Origin: Peribolospora baueri | Taxonomy: Eukaryota > Basidiomycota > Peribolosporomycetes > Peribolosporales > Peribolosporaceae | Assembly: GCA_029717555.1 (NCBI GenBank) | Contig: JAMDHS010000002.1 | Location: 1-64,000 of the forward strand | Length of the DNA stretch: 64,000 nt | Direction of reading: 5' to 3' | Part shown: positions 33,071 to 43,734 of the stretch, in pieces | Layout: every line of letters begins with the position of its first letter | Numbering within the stretch: the first letter of the stretch is position 1 | Made by a program: the position numbers and the translations under genes | The notes under the pieces: model-generated | The model's database searches: none | Told to the model about the DNA's origin: nothing | Seen by the model: only the letters and a program-made list of their open reading frames with translations

Positions 33071-33720
33071 ATGACCCACGAGGCTATTTGGTTCTCTCGC
33101 CCCGTGAGTGGTTCTCGCAGTGCAACCTTGGCTCGCGGTCGGTGTCATTGTTCGGAGGACAGAGGTTGGACGACGTTGAGGCATTGGGAGCAGTGCGCTG
33201 TGGAGGAAAGAAGCGGCAGGGGGTGGGATGAAGTGTGCTGTGTGAAGGAGTGCATGCGCGCAGTCGCTTGAGCTGGGTCTGACTGGTCGTGTTTCCTCGC
33301 ACTCTTCGTTGGCGTCCACAGCGCAAGTTCGGCAAGGGCTCCCGCCAGTGGTGAGCATGCGATCCGCCATCACCTCGCGCCGTTTTCTTACCGGAATACT
33401 AAACGCGCATCTCTTTCTTCTGAACGCCCTGCCTGGATTCGTGTCGCAGCCGCATCTGCTCCAACCACGGCGGTATCATCCGCAAGTACGGTCTCGACAT
33501 CTGCCGTCAGTGCTTCAGGGAGAAGGCCGACGCCATCGGTTTTTCCAAGGTGAGGCTGGCTTTCGGCGCTTCGGCTGGAGCGTCGGGTGATGTGGTGGCC
33601 GTTGAGGATCGTGCCTCCTCGTCTGCGGAGGGAGATGTGTAGGGAATTGTGGTCGGGAGCGAGACGCTGACCATAGTTTACCGATTTCCTGTCGCCTCGC
33701 CGCTTCGATAGAACCGCTGA
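33071..33720 (+). CDS. RPS29: 40S ribosomal protein uS14 (RPS29)
   Basis: Four exons (33071-33103, 33322-33350, 33450-33549, 33712-33720) total 171 nt, encoding exactly the 56 residues usual for this protein. It is a small-subunit head protein that binds zinc near the decoding region. The sequence reads [40 protein letters not shown] and [16 protein letters not shown]. The zinc site is visible as CRIC and CRQC. The last exon encodes only Asn-Arg plus the stop. The introns are long relative to the coding length, as is common for ribosomal protein genes in basidiomycetes. Confidence 0.96.
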
Positions 33721-34362
33721 GCCGTGTCGATATCTCATGTCTTCCTCTCCGGGCTCTTCCCACATGCCACTCATCGTAGCCATGCATATGTAAAAGTAGC
33801 TGCCGTCTCCCCGGAACACACCCGACGTGCGACTACGGCGAGCGCTTAGGAAGCCTTGCCATGCTCGTTCTCGTTTCCGTCTGATTGAGCTTGCGTCCGA
33901 GCTTGCGTCACCGCCACGAGTGACTTGAGGAGCTGCCGCCGACGACGTGATCGACGGTGGACGGTCGGAGCTTTCCGATTTCGGCGGTCGCAGACACTCA
34001 AAGGAAGGATAGTATGACATGGGCACAGCGGCGAGTTGCTGCGGTCGTTCTTTTGTTTCGCCGCCGGTCTGTGTTCTTCGAGTCGAGTGCGAATCGCAAT
34101 CGAACACGACGACGCACGCAAGCGGAGCAGATCGAAGAGGCGAAGGATGCGAAAACGGCCGAGCTGAAAGCGTTGAACGACGAGTCGGTCGTCGTGGGAC
34201 AGAGAGACAGCGCACCCCCTTTTTTCTCGTCTATATTATATACCCCGCGGCCGTTCCACCTGATCTAGATCGAGACGGCTTTCCCGGGACCCCCAACTCC
34301 CAGTTCAGTCCTCCGCTCACCGTCTTCAGCGGTCGTCTACACACCGTCATCGAGCAGCAAGC
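33721..34362. promoter_or_regulatory. RPS29 3' region and promoter of the next gene
   Basis: No gene is supported on either strand; the overlapping frames are long only because stop codons are scarce. A TATA-like CTATATTATATA at 34231-34242 lies about 120 bp before the next start codon. Confidence 0.45.
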
Positions 34363-35317
34363 ATGAGCGGCACAGGCACACCGGTGACAACAGCGACTGT
34401 GATGGCGACGGCGACAGCAACAGCGAGCCAAGGACGGGCGACGACGGGCCATGACGAAGGGGGGGACACGCGCACGGCGGCTCTGCTGTCGGTGGGCGGC
34501 ATGCACATGCGAGACTACCTGGCCAAGTCGTTGGAGGAGGGCCGTCTGGGAGAGGCGCTCTTGCTGCCCTCCAAAGGCAAAAGCCGATCCGGGTTGTCGT
34601 CGAGCGGCGGCGGGGAAGGGACGCCGAGGACGCCTTTGAAGCTGAACGACGGCGGCGGCGGCAGCGGCGTCTCGAGCGCGGGGACGGATATGGAGGGCAC
34701 GTCGGCGAGGACGAGGGGCTTTGTCCGGACGGCGACGACGACAGCAACGACGGCGACTGCGACTGAGACGACGCCACCGTCGTCTTCGCCGCTCAAGGCC
34801 GCGTGTAAGCACGCTCCGGACGAAAACGGTTCGAGCGGAGGCGGAGGCGGGTGCTCGGCAGAGATGGAAGTGGCGCTGTCGAGGCCCGTGTCGGCGATCC
34901 ATGAGGCATGTCAGAAGGTGTTCAAGGACGGACGGATACCAGAGTTTGAGTGGAGTCAGGACGGTCTTCGTGAGTTTTCTTTTTTGTTTTCTTTTCTTTC
35001 TTCTCCCTTTCCGGCTGCTGACGACGACGACGACGACAACAACAATGTGGCCTCTTCCAGTCCACGGCGCGACACTCCTGCTAGACATGACGCCGTCGGC
35101 GACGGCCTCGGATCCTTCACCGACGTCTCGCGTGCTCCGATTCGAGACGAAACCGACCTTCTTGCGAAGGAAAGACGCAAAGGGGGCGGCGGCCAAGGTG
35201 GCCATCGAGGAGGGCGTGCTGGAGAGGATGGCGGACTATGTGGCGGAGGAGAGCAAGAGGGCGTGGACTAGGCGCGATGGGCCGGGCGGTGTGTCGGGAT
35301 CGCCTTTGCGCGCGTGA
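34363..35317 (+). CDS. Small protein with a dsRNA-binding-like C-terminal domain
   Basis: Two exons, 34363-34969 and 35061-35317, total 864 nt and encode 287 residues with a phase-1 junction. The first about 150 residues are Thr/Ala/Gly/Ser-rich low complexity, with one ordered helix (HMRDYLAKSLEEGRLGEALL). The C-terminal part has the layout of a double-stranded-RNA-binding fold: helix 1 (SAIHEACQKVFKDGRIPEFE), a beta segment (WSQDGLLHGATLLL), strands (RVLRFETKPTF), and helix 2 opening with the KK/KR-A-K-x-A-A-A-x-x-A pattern (RRKDAKGAAAKVAIEEGVLE). The domain call rests on my pattern reading and could be chance. Orthologues are unknown to me. It lies upstream of the microsatellite-rich MAPK leader. 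Confidence 0.7.
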
Positions 35318-37293
35318 GTGAGGAGCATGGAAGGGCCGTCGTGTCGTGCCTCCGAGGGGAACCGTCGTAATATCATCCACGGCCCACGACGACGACGACG
35401 ACGACGATGGGCGCGACATGATACGAGCGCATGTGCGACTATGAACGAGTGCTGTTCCTTGCTATATAGCTCATGGGCAGTAGAAGATATACGTGTAGAG
35501 TAGGTAGGACATGGGCACGAGAGACGAGAGTGGGGGAGAGAAGAGAATAAAAGAAAGAAAGTATGTAGGACGGGCCGGAAACCGAACCCCCCGCCGACGA
35601 AGGAGTAAGATGGCGACGGCGAAAGGAAGTTTTGGACTACCCGGACGCGACCCTCGAACCTCCCGTGAAGGAGGCGTCAGACAAACGACGACGACGTCGC
35701 TCGTCCAACAAGAACCTCTTCGCCCTTCACCAGGAATCTCGCTTCGTGTGCGCCTGAAGGCGTTGCCGAAGAGAGAGCAGAAATAGAGCGATGGAGAAGA
35801 AGAAGAAGAGAAAGAGAGAGGGAGAGGGAGAGGGGGAGAAGAAAAAGGGAGAGCCGCGGCGGTCAAGGGGTCACGTGATGAGATTCGATGGGAGGGTAGG
35901 GTTGTTTCTCCACGTGGGATTTGGGGATGGTCGGATGGTCGGCTCGGTCCGGTTCGATCCGTGCCGTCGTCGGTTGTCTGCAGGGCGATGACTCCCATCC
36001 ATCCATCCATCCATCCGTCCTTCCGTCTTATTTTCGATTCGATGGGCTATTTCGATGGCGACGCATGGACCGCGATGTACTGTACTGTACATATTGCGTT
36101 CTCTTCTCTTCTCTAATGAACTTGTCGTCAGTCTAGCTAGCTAGCTAGCTAGATAGTTGGCTGGTTGGCCGGGCTTGCTGCTTGCTGCGCGGCGGTGGTC
36201 GGAAGCGAGGAAAAGGGGGGACTGGCGGAAGGAAGGGGTGCGTTTTTCACCCATTCATTCATTCATTCCTCCTCGCGATGGGATGGGATCGGGATGGAAT
36301 GCATTGGGATGCGATGGGATGCGTTGAGGGCGGGGTGGATGTAAACAAAGGCGAGGGCGAGGGTGAGGGGAGGGAGGCCCCTGAAATGAAGGCGGAATGC
36401 GATCGAGGCGGATGGAAGGGCGCTTTGGAGTGACTTGACTGCGACGAGATTGAATGAGACGGCAGTAGTATAGTATAGTATAGGCCCATCCATCATCCAT
36501 TCCGTCCTTCATCAGTCCGTCGTTGTCGCCAACTCCGTCTGCCTGTCGTGTCGTGTATTGATTGTATTGGCTTGTCCTGTTTGGTCCTATCCCCTCCTGT
36601 TCCATCCGCCCTACTAGGGCCGCTCCCTCGTCCATCTCATCTCATCTCGTCTCGTCTCGTCTCATCGGCTCCGAGCGAGCGACGACACGACGGGACGGGA
36701 CGGGACAGAAGAGGACAGAATAGGACAAGACAGGTCAGGTCGGAACACGATACGATACAATACGATACAATACGATATACGACAGGGGCGAGCGCAAGCA
36801 ACGAGTCGCACACACACACCGACATCGACACCGACGCCGACAGCCACCACTCATCCACCCATCTCTCGTCTGCGCAGTTCGGAATAGGAACTCGCTCGTC
36901 GCCTCGCCTCTCTGCCGGCTACGACCGACCGACGATCCCTTACAACACCGACGCCGGACTCCCGACGGACGAGCGGACGAGCGGCTCCGGTCGGTCCCCT
37001 TCTTTGCTCTCCCTCCTGCACCCGCGCTCCAGCAACCGCACGCCGCACGCTGAGTGCTCGCCGCTTCACTTGACGTCCACGTCCACCACCGACGACGCAA
37101 CCAGCGACGCATCCCTCCCTCCTTAACTCCTCCATGCGCCGCCCTCCTTCCACCCTTGCCTCTTAATACCCCTTAACCTCGCCCTGACGACCGACCGCCG
37201 ACCGACGACACACAAACGGACGGACGGACGGACGACGGCTCGTGTCACCATCGCCGACACCACCACCACCACCACCATCATCTCCTTCTCGCC
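35318..37293. promoter_or_regulatory. 2-kb microsatellite-rich region upstream of the MAP kinase
   Basis: No gene is seen. Many different short tandem repeats follow one another: GAC/ACG near 35387-35406, AGAGGG-type purines near 35790-35850, CATC at 35996-36016, CTAG at 36132-36152, CATT at 36251-36267, AGTAT near 36467-36482, CTCAT/CTCGT at 36636-36665, GGGAC/GATAC at 36688-36780 and CAC near 37258-37275. The 3' part likely forms a long kinase promoter or leader. Confidence 0.55.
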
Positions 37294-40200
37294 ATGCCAG
37301 CCCCAGCCCCAGCGCCGGCCTTCGTCGTCGACGACCACCTCTACAAGTCCTCACACCCACCCCTTCCTCCCGCCGCCTCCACCCGCTCTTCACCACCGCC
37401 CCCCGCGCCCCCGCCCTCCAAGGCCGGCATACAGGCCATCGCCGCCGCCGCCGCCGAGCGAAAACGTTCCCGCACCGCCCGCGGACGGTCGCGAGAGCGC
37501 AAGCCCGCCGCCGATCACGGCCCCCGCGAGCCCTCTCCTGACCCGCCCGCGCACGCGCACGACGATCGGGCGGCAGCGGCGGCGACCAACGCCGACGTCG
37601 AGGTGCACGAAGACGAGACGGAGGGGGAGGGGGACGACGGCGGGGAGCACGCTTTGAGCGAAGCCAACCTCGCCCGCCGCGGCTACCACTCCTTCCTCTG
37701 CCTCGGCGTCCCCTTCCACGTCCCCCTCCGCTACACCCTCGAGAGGGAACTCGGCGTAGGCGCCTACGGCTCCGTCGCTTTAGTCAAGGACGGCAAGACT
37801 GGCCGATCGTGCGCGGTTAAAAAAATCACCAAAGTCTTTGATCGCGTCATGCTCGGTCGTAGAGCACTTCGGGAGACTGCTATCCTTCATCATGCCAATA
37901 CGCACGAGAACGTTACAGGCCTCATCGATATTGACGCTAGCTTTGTTGACTTTAATGAAGTGTGAGTCCCGAGTGCCAGCGAGCGAGCTCTATCATTTTT
38001 TGTCTCCTTCGCTCTCTGTCTGTCTTTCGTGTCTCATGTCTCCCTCGTCTTCTCCTTATGTCTTTCTCTGTCCTCCAGCTACCTCTATCTCGAGGCAATG
38101 GAGGCCGACCTGCACCAGATCATTCGCTCCGGTCAGAAACTCACCAACCAGCACCTCACCTTTTTCCTTTATCAGCTTTTACGCGGCGTCAAGGTGAGAA
38201 AGAAGAAAGACCGGATCCATGCCCGCCTGCCCTTGACTGACAGACTAACCAACCAACGAACCACCCTTCCAGTACATCCACGCCGCCAACGTCGTCCATC
38301 GCGACCTCAAACCCGGCAACCTCCTTGTCAACGCAGATTGCGAGCTCAAGATCTGCGACTTTGGCCTCGCCAGGGCTTTCACTCGCGAGCCTCCCGCCTG
38401 GCCCGTCTCCGACCTCCCGTTTCCTAACCCGCCCGCCGACGCCGACCGAGGCGGTCATTCCGGCTACTGCCTCCCTTCCCCCACCCGCCCATACCTCGAG
38501 ACTTCCACGGGCGCCTACTACCCCGGCGCCCCGCTCACCAGCTACGTGGCCACCCGCTGGTACCGCGCCCCCGAGGCCCTCCTCGCCTTCTGCTCCGGCT
38601 ACGACACCGCCCTCGACATGTGGTCCGTCGGCTGCATCCTCGCCGAGCTCATGGCCGGAAAACCCCTGTTCGCGGGCAAGGACTTCGCCGATCAGATCCT
38701 CCGCATATCCAACGTCCTCGGCACGCCCCCGGACCCTTTGCTGGATAGGTGCGGCAACGACCGCGCCAAGGCATACATCAAGAGCCTGCCCGCCATGCAA
38801 CCCGTCGACCTGGCCCACCTCTTTCCCAAGGCTGACCCCATAGGCATCGATCTGCTCAAGAAGATGCTCGAGCTCGACCCGGACAAGCGCATCTCCGCCT
38901 CCGACGCTCTCGCCCACCCTTACCTCGCTGCCTACCACGACCCCACCGACGAGCCGCCGTGTCCGCGTCCGTACGCAAAATGGGACATTGAGTTTCTCGA
39001 TTCGATCGACGATCTTAAGGACGCCTTCGTCCGCGAGCAGGCCACGTTTGAGAGGGAGGTCTTTCGCCGCTATGAGGCGCAGTTGAGGGCCGAGCGGGGA
39101 TTGGCGGAGGAGGAGGAGGAGGAAGAAGAGGAGGAGGAGGAGAATTGGACAGACGCTCAAGGCCGTGCTGGCTCCGACGAGAGCGATGGCGAAGAGGAAG
39201 AGGAGGGGCCCAGGATGGAAGAGGACGACGAGGCGCCCAGGACGGAAGCGGACGACGACGAGGCGCTGCCCGCCTCGCCGTCCGTCGTGCGCGACTCGCT
39301 TCGCCGCGACGACTCGGACTCGCTCGACGCCCCCTTGAACCGTTACGCCCCGCGCCGAGACGCTTCCTTCGCTAGCAACCTCTCCAACTCGTCCTATGCC
39401 ACCGTGCGCGCCGCGAAATCCCCCGCCGATGCCGACCCGGCACCGCTCGCCTCGTCGCCGCCCCCCGCCGCTTCGGAGGCCAAGAAGGCCGACGACGCCG
39501 TCGCTCTCGTGTCCTCCCGGAATGGCTCCACGTCCCACAAGCGCACCCCGTTCACCGGCTCGTACTCCTCCGTCGTCTCCGAGTCCTCCGTCGCCTCCTC
39601 TTACACTTCCACCACCAACACCAATACCTCCACCGACGACGCCTCCACCTCCGCCTCCTCTTTGCCCTCCGCCACCTCCTCCCCCACCCGCGTTCGCCAC
39701 CTCGCCGATCACGGCGACGGCGCCCACTCGGACCGAGGGACGCTGCCGTTCCCGACCGCCGACGGTCTGCAGCAGCACCCCGAGATTGCCGCCGCCGTCT
39801 CGCCTTCGGGCATGACGGCCAAGGAAGAAACACAGGATCCCCCCGTCGTGCGGTCCCTAGATGCGGATGAGGACACAGTCGACGGCCTCGGCGCGCTCGT
39901 CTTCGGGCACGCGCACGCTCATGCCACCTCCGCCTCGTCCTACCGCCGACCAGCCGCACGTCGTCGCTCCTCGGCCGACGCTTCGAACGCGCCCGGTGTC
40001 GGCAACGCTCGGATGCGCACGAGGTCGCTCGCGGAGGGAGCCGCGCGCTCCTACGCCACCCTCGGCAAGGGCGCTGGCAGGTACCTCAGCCAAGGCCACA
40101 CCTCCGTCCACGGTGGCGACGGCACCGACGTCGCGGACGACTCGACGACGACGACGTCGCTCGGCATGGACACGTGGACGCGCAGGACGCTGTGCCGGTC

Positions 40201-40717
40201 GAGCGTCGTCGAGATGAGCATTCGCGCGTGGGGCCTCGCCGCGCCCGACAAGGCCAAGGCCAACCGCGCTGGCGTCGGGGCCAATGAGAAGGGCGGGGAG
40301 CAGCGTCGTCTTTGTCGCGGCCCGTCGTCGTCGTCGTCGTCAACATCCGACAACACCGACAATAAGGCCGACCTCACGGCGGCGTGCGGCGGTCGCAGCG
40401 CCGTATCCGAGTCCGAATCTCACGGCGACCCGCCGCCGATCACCAGTGCGGGCCACAGCACCGGCGGCGCAAGGAGCCGCAGCTGCAGCTTCTCCTCCGG
40501 CCTCCCTTCCTCCTTCTCCGCCTCCACCTCCACCCCCGCTTCTACATCCGTGACCTTCGCCGTCACCGCCGCGGCGGGCCTGTTGCAGAAAAGCTTCGGC
40601 ATGGGCATGAGCGAGATCGTGCCTTGCGGCAGCGGCGGCGGTGGGAGTGGCAGTGGAAGTGAAAGTGGAAGTGGTGGCAGTCGACTTGATGGCCCCGCTG
40701 ACGATGCTTCTCGCTAG
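37294..40717 (+). CDS. Slt2/Mpk1-type MAP kinase with TSY activation motif and long C-terminal tail
   Basis: Three exons (37294-37961, 38079-38193, 38273-40717) encode 1,075 residues. After a Pro/Ala/charged N-terminus of about 145 residues comes the kinase: GVGAYGSVALVKDG, CAVKKI (ATP Lys), GRRALRE, FNEVYLYLEAMEADLHQIIR, YIHAANVVHRDLKPGNLLVN and CDFGLARAF (D290). The activation loop then runs about 60 residues to TSYVATRWYRAPE (T350-S351-Y352). GKPLFAGKDFADQILRI, LGTPPDPLL and HPYLAAYHDPTDEPPCP follow. These match the cell-wall-integrity kinase Slt2. The family normally has TEY about 20 residues after DFG, so both the TSY triplet and an extra ~40 residues are odd. A 12-Glu run begins the ~540-residue Ser/Thr/Asp-rich tail. 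Phosphoregulation and pathway role are inferred. Confidence 0.9.
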
Positions 40718-41677
40718 AGCGGACGGTCTTCGTTGAGTTGATGGGCCATAGAGCCGCCGGCGGCTTGCTGTCCTCCCGTCTATCGTCCTCTCTCCACCGT
40801 ACACCACCACGACGTGTGCTCACCCACAGCCATCCTCTCGTCCCATTCTTCTTCGCTCAGGCCGGATATCAGAACCGGTCTCGTCTCGCTCGCTCCACTC
40901 CTTTCCTTCCTTTTTCTATTTTTCGCTGTCTTTTTTCCCTCCTTCACCGGCCGGACCCGGATCTCTTTTCTTTTTGTGTTAGTGGATCTCACGCTATTCT
41001 GTTTTTTTTTTTTTGGTTTCCCTCCTTTCGTTTTGGGTTCGTCTTCGGTTTGGTTTGGTTCGGATTCGGATTCGGATTCGGTTCATCACCACTTCCTTCT
41101 TTCTCCTTCTCCTTCGGGCTCTAGCATCGTCCCCTGTCAGTCTCGTCGTCCCGCTGTCCCGTCCCCGTCATCACCCATGTAGCTTTTCCTTCCTCCTCCA
41201 TCCACCCACCCGCCTCGTCTCGTCTCATCTCGTCCGCCGCCCTCATCGCTCTGTCCTCCACGCTCCCCATCGTCCCCATCGTCCCCCGCCCCGATCATTC
41301 ATTCATTCCTGCCTTGCCAGTCATGTTCATCCCTTCATGTATCGCACCCCTTCGCACACGCATCCATCCTTCCTCGTTCCCGTCGTCCGTCGTCCGTCGT
41401 CCGTCGTCCGTCGTCCGTCGTCCGTCGTCCGCGGTTCGCTCGCTCGCTCGTCCACAATTGGAGACATCTTTCCGGTTGCAACCTTGATAGAGTTGGGACA
41501 ATCTGGGATGACGTCCCGCCCTGCGCTTGAGTTAAGAAGTGAGGCGCGTGTTCTTCGTGTCGCGCGTTTCTCGTGTAGATCGATTGAAGGTTCGTCGCTC
41601 GCTGCGCTGCGGCTACGATCGGCGGCGATATCGACGTCTGCACATCGTATCCGATCCCATCCCACCGGCCGTCCAGC
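40718..41677. other. MAPK 3' region and next gene's promoter; simple repeats, no gene seen
   Basis: About 960 bp with pyrimidine-rich stretches, a T run near 41000-41013, a GGATTC repeat near 41069-41086 and the 7-bp tandem repeat at 41381-41431. No supported coding frame. Confidence 0.5.
41381..41431. repeat. Tandem repeat of a 7-bp CGTCGTC unit
   Basis: About seven uninterrupted copies. Lies about 250 bp upstream of the next start codon. Confidence 0.9.
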
Positions 41678-43443
41678 ATGTCGGTGAGTTTGACGGGGAC
41701 GAGGGGAGGGACGCACACGCCTGTCTCATCCTCTTCCTTCCTTCCTTTCTCTCCCCCCCCCCATCCATCAACAAAACAAGGACGGCCACTACTCCTATCT
41801 CCACATGAGCCCCGCCGCGCTAGACGTGCTCGTCGATCAGCACGACTTATGGGAGCAGCTTGGGCCTTTGCCCGATGAGGGTGCGTATTCCTTTCCTCTC
41901 TCTGTCGCCTTTCACTTTCACTTTCGCTTACTTACTTACTTACTTACCTTTTTCGCCCCGCCCGCCCGCCTTGCATCTCCCCCCAGACGTCGCCGTGCCC
42001 GTCCACCTTTTGCCGCCGTATCAGGACGAGGACGATGGTGGGTCGTCGTCGTGGGGAAAAAAATTCCATTTCAGGCCCGCGTCCGTCGTCTTGTTTGCGT
42101 GGGCCTCGCTTCTCTTCGCTCGCTCATCGTTCCTTCCCCCGAACAGACACTCTCCCGTCCCATCAACACCCCTCCTACCCATACGGCAGACCCCTCCCCC
42201 TGCTCTCGTCCGGAATGCGCGCCCCCGCGCTCGCCGCCGCAGGTCCGTCCTCGGTAGGCCAAGGCGCCGCCGCCGCCGCCGCCACAGGAGGAGGAGGCTC
42301 TTCGGCGGGCTCGTGGGGGCCTCAAATCCACCCCGCCCGCTTGCACGCTCTCTTTTCTCACTCTGCAAGAAGACAGCAACAGGCGGCCATGGCAGCCGCC
42401 AACGAGCGCGTCGGCGGAGGACCCAATGGCGCCGCCGCGGCCGCCGCCGCCGTCCATCACCGCCCCGCCCTCGATCCGTCGACGACGCGCTATTATCCAC
42501 AACGAGAGACCCTCGTGCCCCCTTACGGACCCGGCCTCGCCAAGCGTCTGCTCAGCAGGCTCGAAGAGGACGAAGGTTGGCGATGGGGCTGGGCCGCCGA
42601 GGAAATCGCGGAGAGGAAGGGCGCAGTGTGGACTGACCTCGCCCTCTCCGACATCCCGCGCCCGGGAGGATTGTTGCGCGCCGCGACGACGACCACGACC
42701 ACGACCACGACAGGTGCGCAAACGGAGGCGGGCGCTGACAGCGACGCGTTCAACGATCCGATCACGACCCTGTGGCGGCGCGCCGGGCTCGTGAGGGAGG
42801 AGGATAGAGGGGAGCAGACGGAAGACGCGGTGGAGGAGGAAGAAGGGGAGGAGGAGGAGGGGGAGGAGGAGTTTGCGGATGTCAGTGAGTTTACCCAAGA
42901 CGGCATCCCCTACGACGACGATGATCATCCCAGCACGTGGTAAAGTGGCCTGTCTCTTTCTCCTTCAAAGCGAACAGCGGCGGAAGCTGGAGCCAAAGTC
43001 GATCGGTCGTCGGCATGGACGCCAGCGGGTCGACCGAGGCGGCCGTCTCTGCCTCCGCGGAGCGCGACGCCGTCGTCGTCGGCGGCGGCGGCGGCAGCAG
43101 CTGGCCCGCCTACTTTACTACTACTGCGGACGCGGAGACGTCGGGAGAGGCGGCGGACGTGGTGGACGACGAGTTCGAGGAGGACGTCGAGGAGGACGTC
43201 GTCGTCGTCGACATGGAGGCGTCCGACGACTTACCGGCAGACGAGGAAGAGCTGGACCAACTCACGCGAGCCACCGCTGGCCTCGTTGCCGCCGAGCCTG
43301 GTCGCGCGGCGGCGGCAGCGGCGGCGGCGTCCGGGCGAGGAACCGGGTTTGAAGAGGAGTTGTTGGAGGTCGAGCACGACGAGAATCTTGGTCCTCCGGG
43401 AACGGACAGGGCGCCCAGAGGGGAGGACGAGTGGGCTCGATGA
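41678..43443 (+). CDS. Unrecognised acidic, low-complexity protein
   Basis: Five exons (41678-41683, 41781-41880, 41987-42037, 42147-42884, 42971-43443) total 1,368 nt, or 455 residues, with all junction phases consistent. The first exon holds only Met-Ser. The N-terminus reads DGHYSYLHMSPAALDVLVDQ then HDLWEQLGPLPDEGDVAVPV, the most conserved-looking part. A central block, GLAKRLLSRLEEDEGWRWGW, also looks structured. The remainder has Ala, Thr and Glu runs (EEEEGEEEEGEEEFADV) and ends GEDEWAR. No known domain is recognised. Acidity and Asp/Glu runs suggest a nuclear or chaperone-like role, which is weak inference. Confidence 0.65.
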
Positions 43444-43734
43444 CGCTCCGAGGACGCGGAGGGCGGAGAGGGCAATCCATCATGAGAATACTCTGTCTGG
43501 CTAGTCCGGCTGTCTTTGTTGACGCGACCAGCAGTGCCACTCTGGCTCTCCTTTTTTGTCGTCACGGCGCCGCTTTCACGTCGAGCGCTACGGCTGCCCT
43601 GCTGCTCTCTCTTCTCTCTCTGCCCAGCCACGTTTTTCATCAAGCGAGAGGAACACTGATAAGGCTGACCTTTGCAAAAGATGGATACCCGCATTTTTTT
43701 CCCTCTCTTTTCTCAGTTTTCTTCACCAAGGGTC
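43444..43734. other. Short gap between gene end and LINE relic
   Basis: 3' region of the preceding gene. Nothing else is identifiable. Confidence 0.4.

Noticed and set aside
33388-34215. 275-codon minus-strand frame opposite RPS29
   Set aside because: It covers the well-supported RPS29 exons in antisense and resembles no family.
36637-37338. Overlapping open frames in the MAPK upstream region
   Set aside because: They are translations of microsatellites on both strands with no domain and no splice support.
38189-39778. 529-codon minus-strand open frame opposite the MAP kinase
   Set aside because: It is Gly/Arg/Val-rich without recognisable motifs. Its openness follows from the GC-rich third positions of the kinase frame on the other strand.
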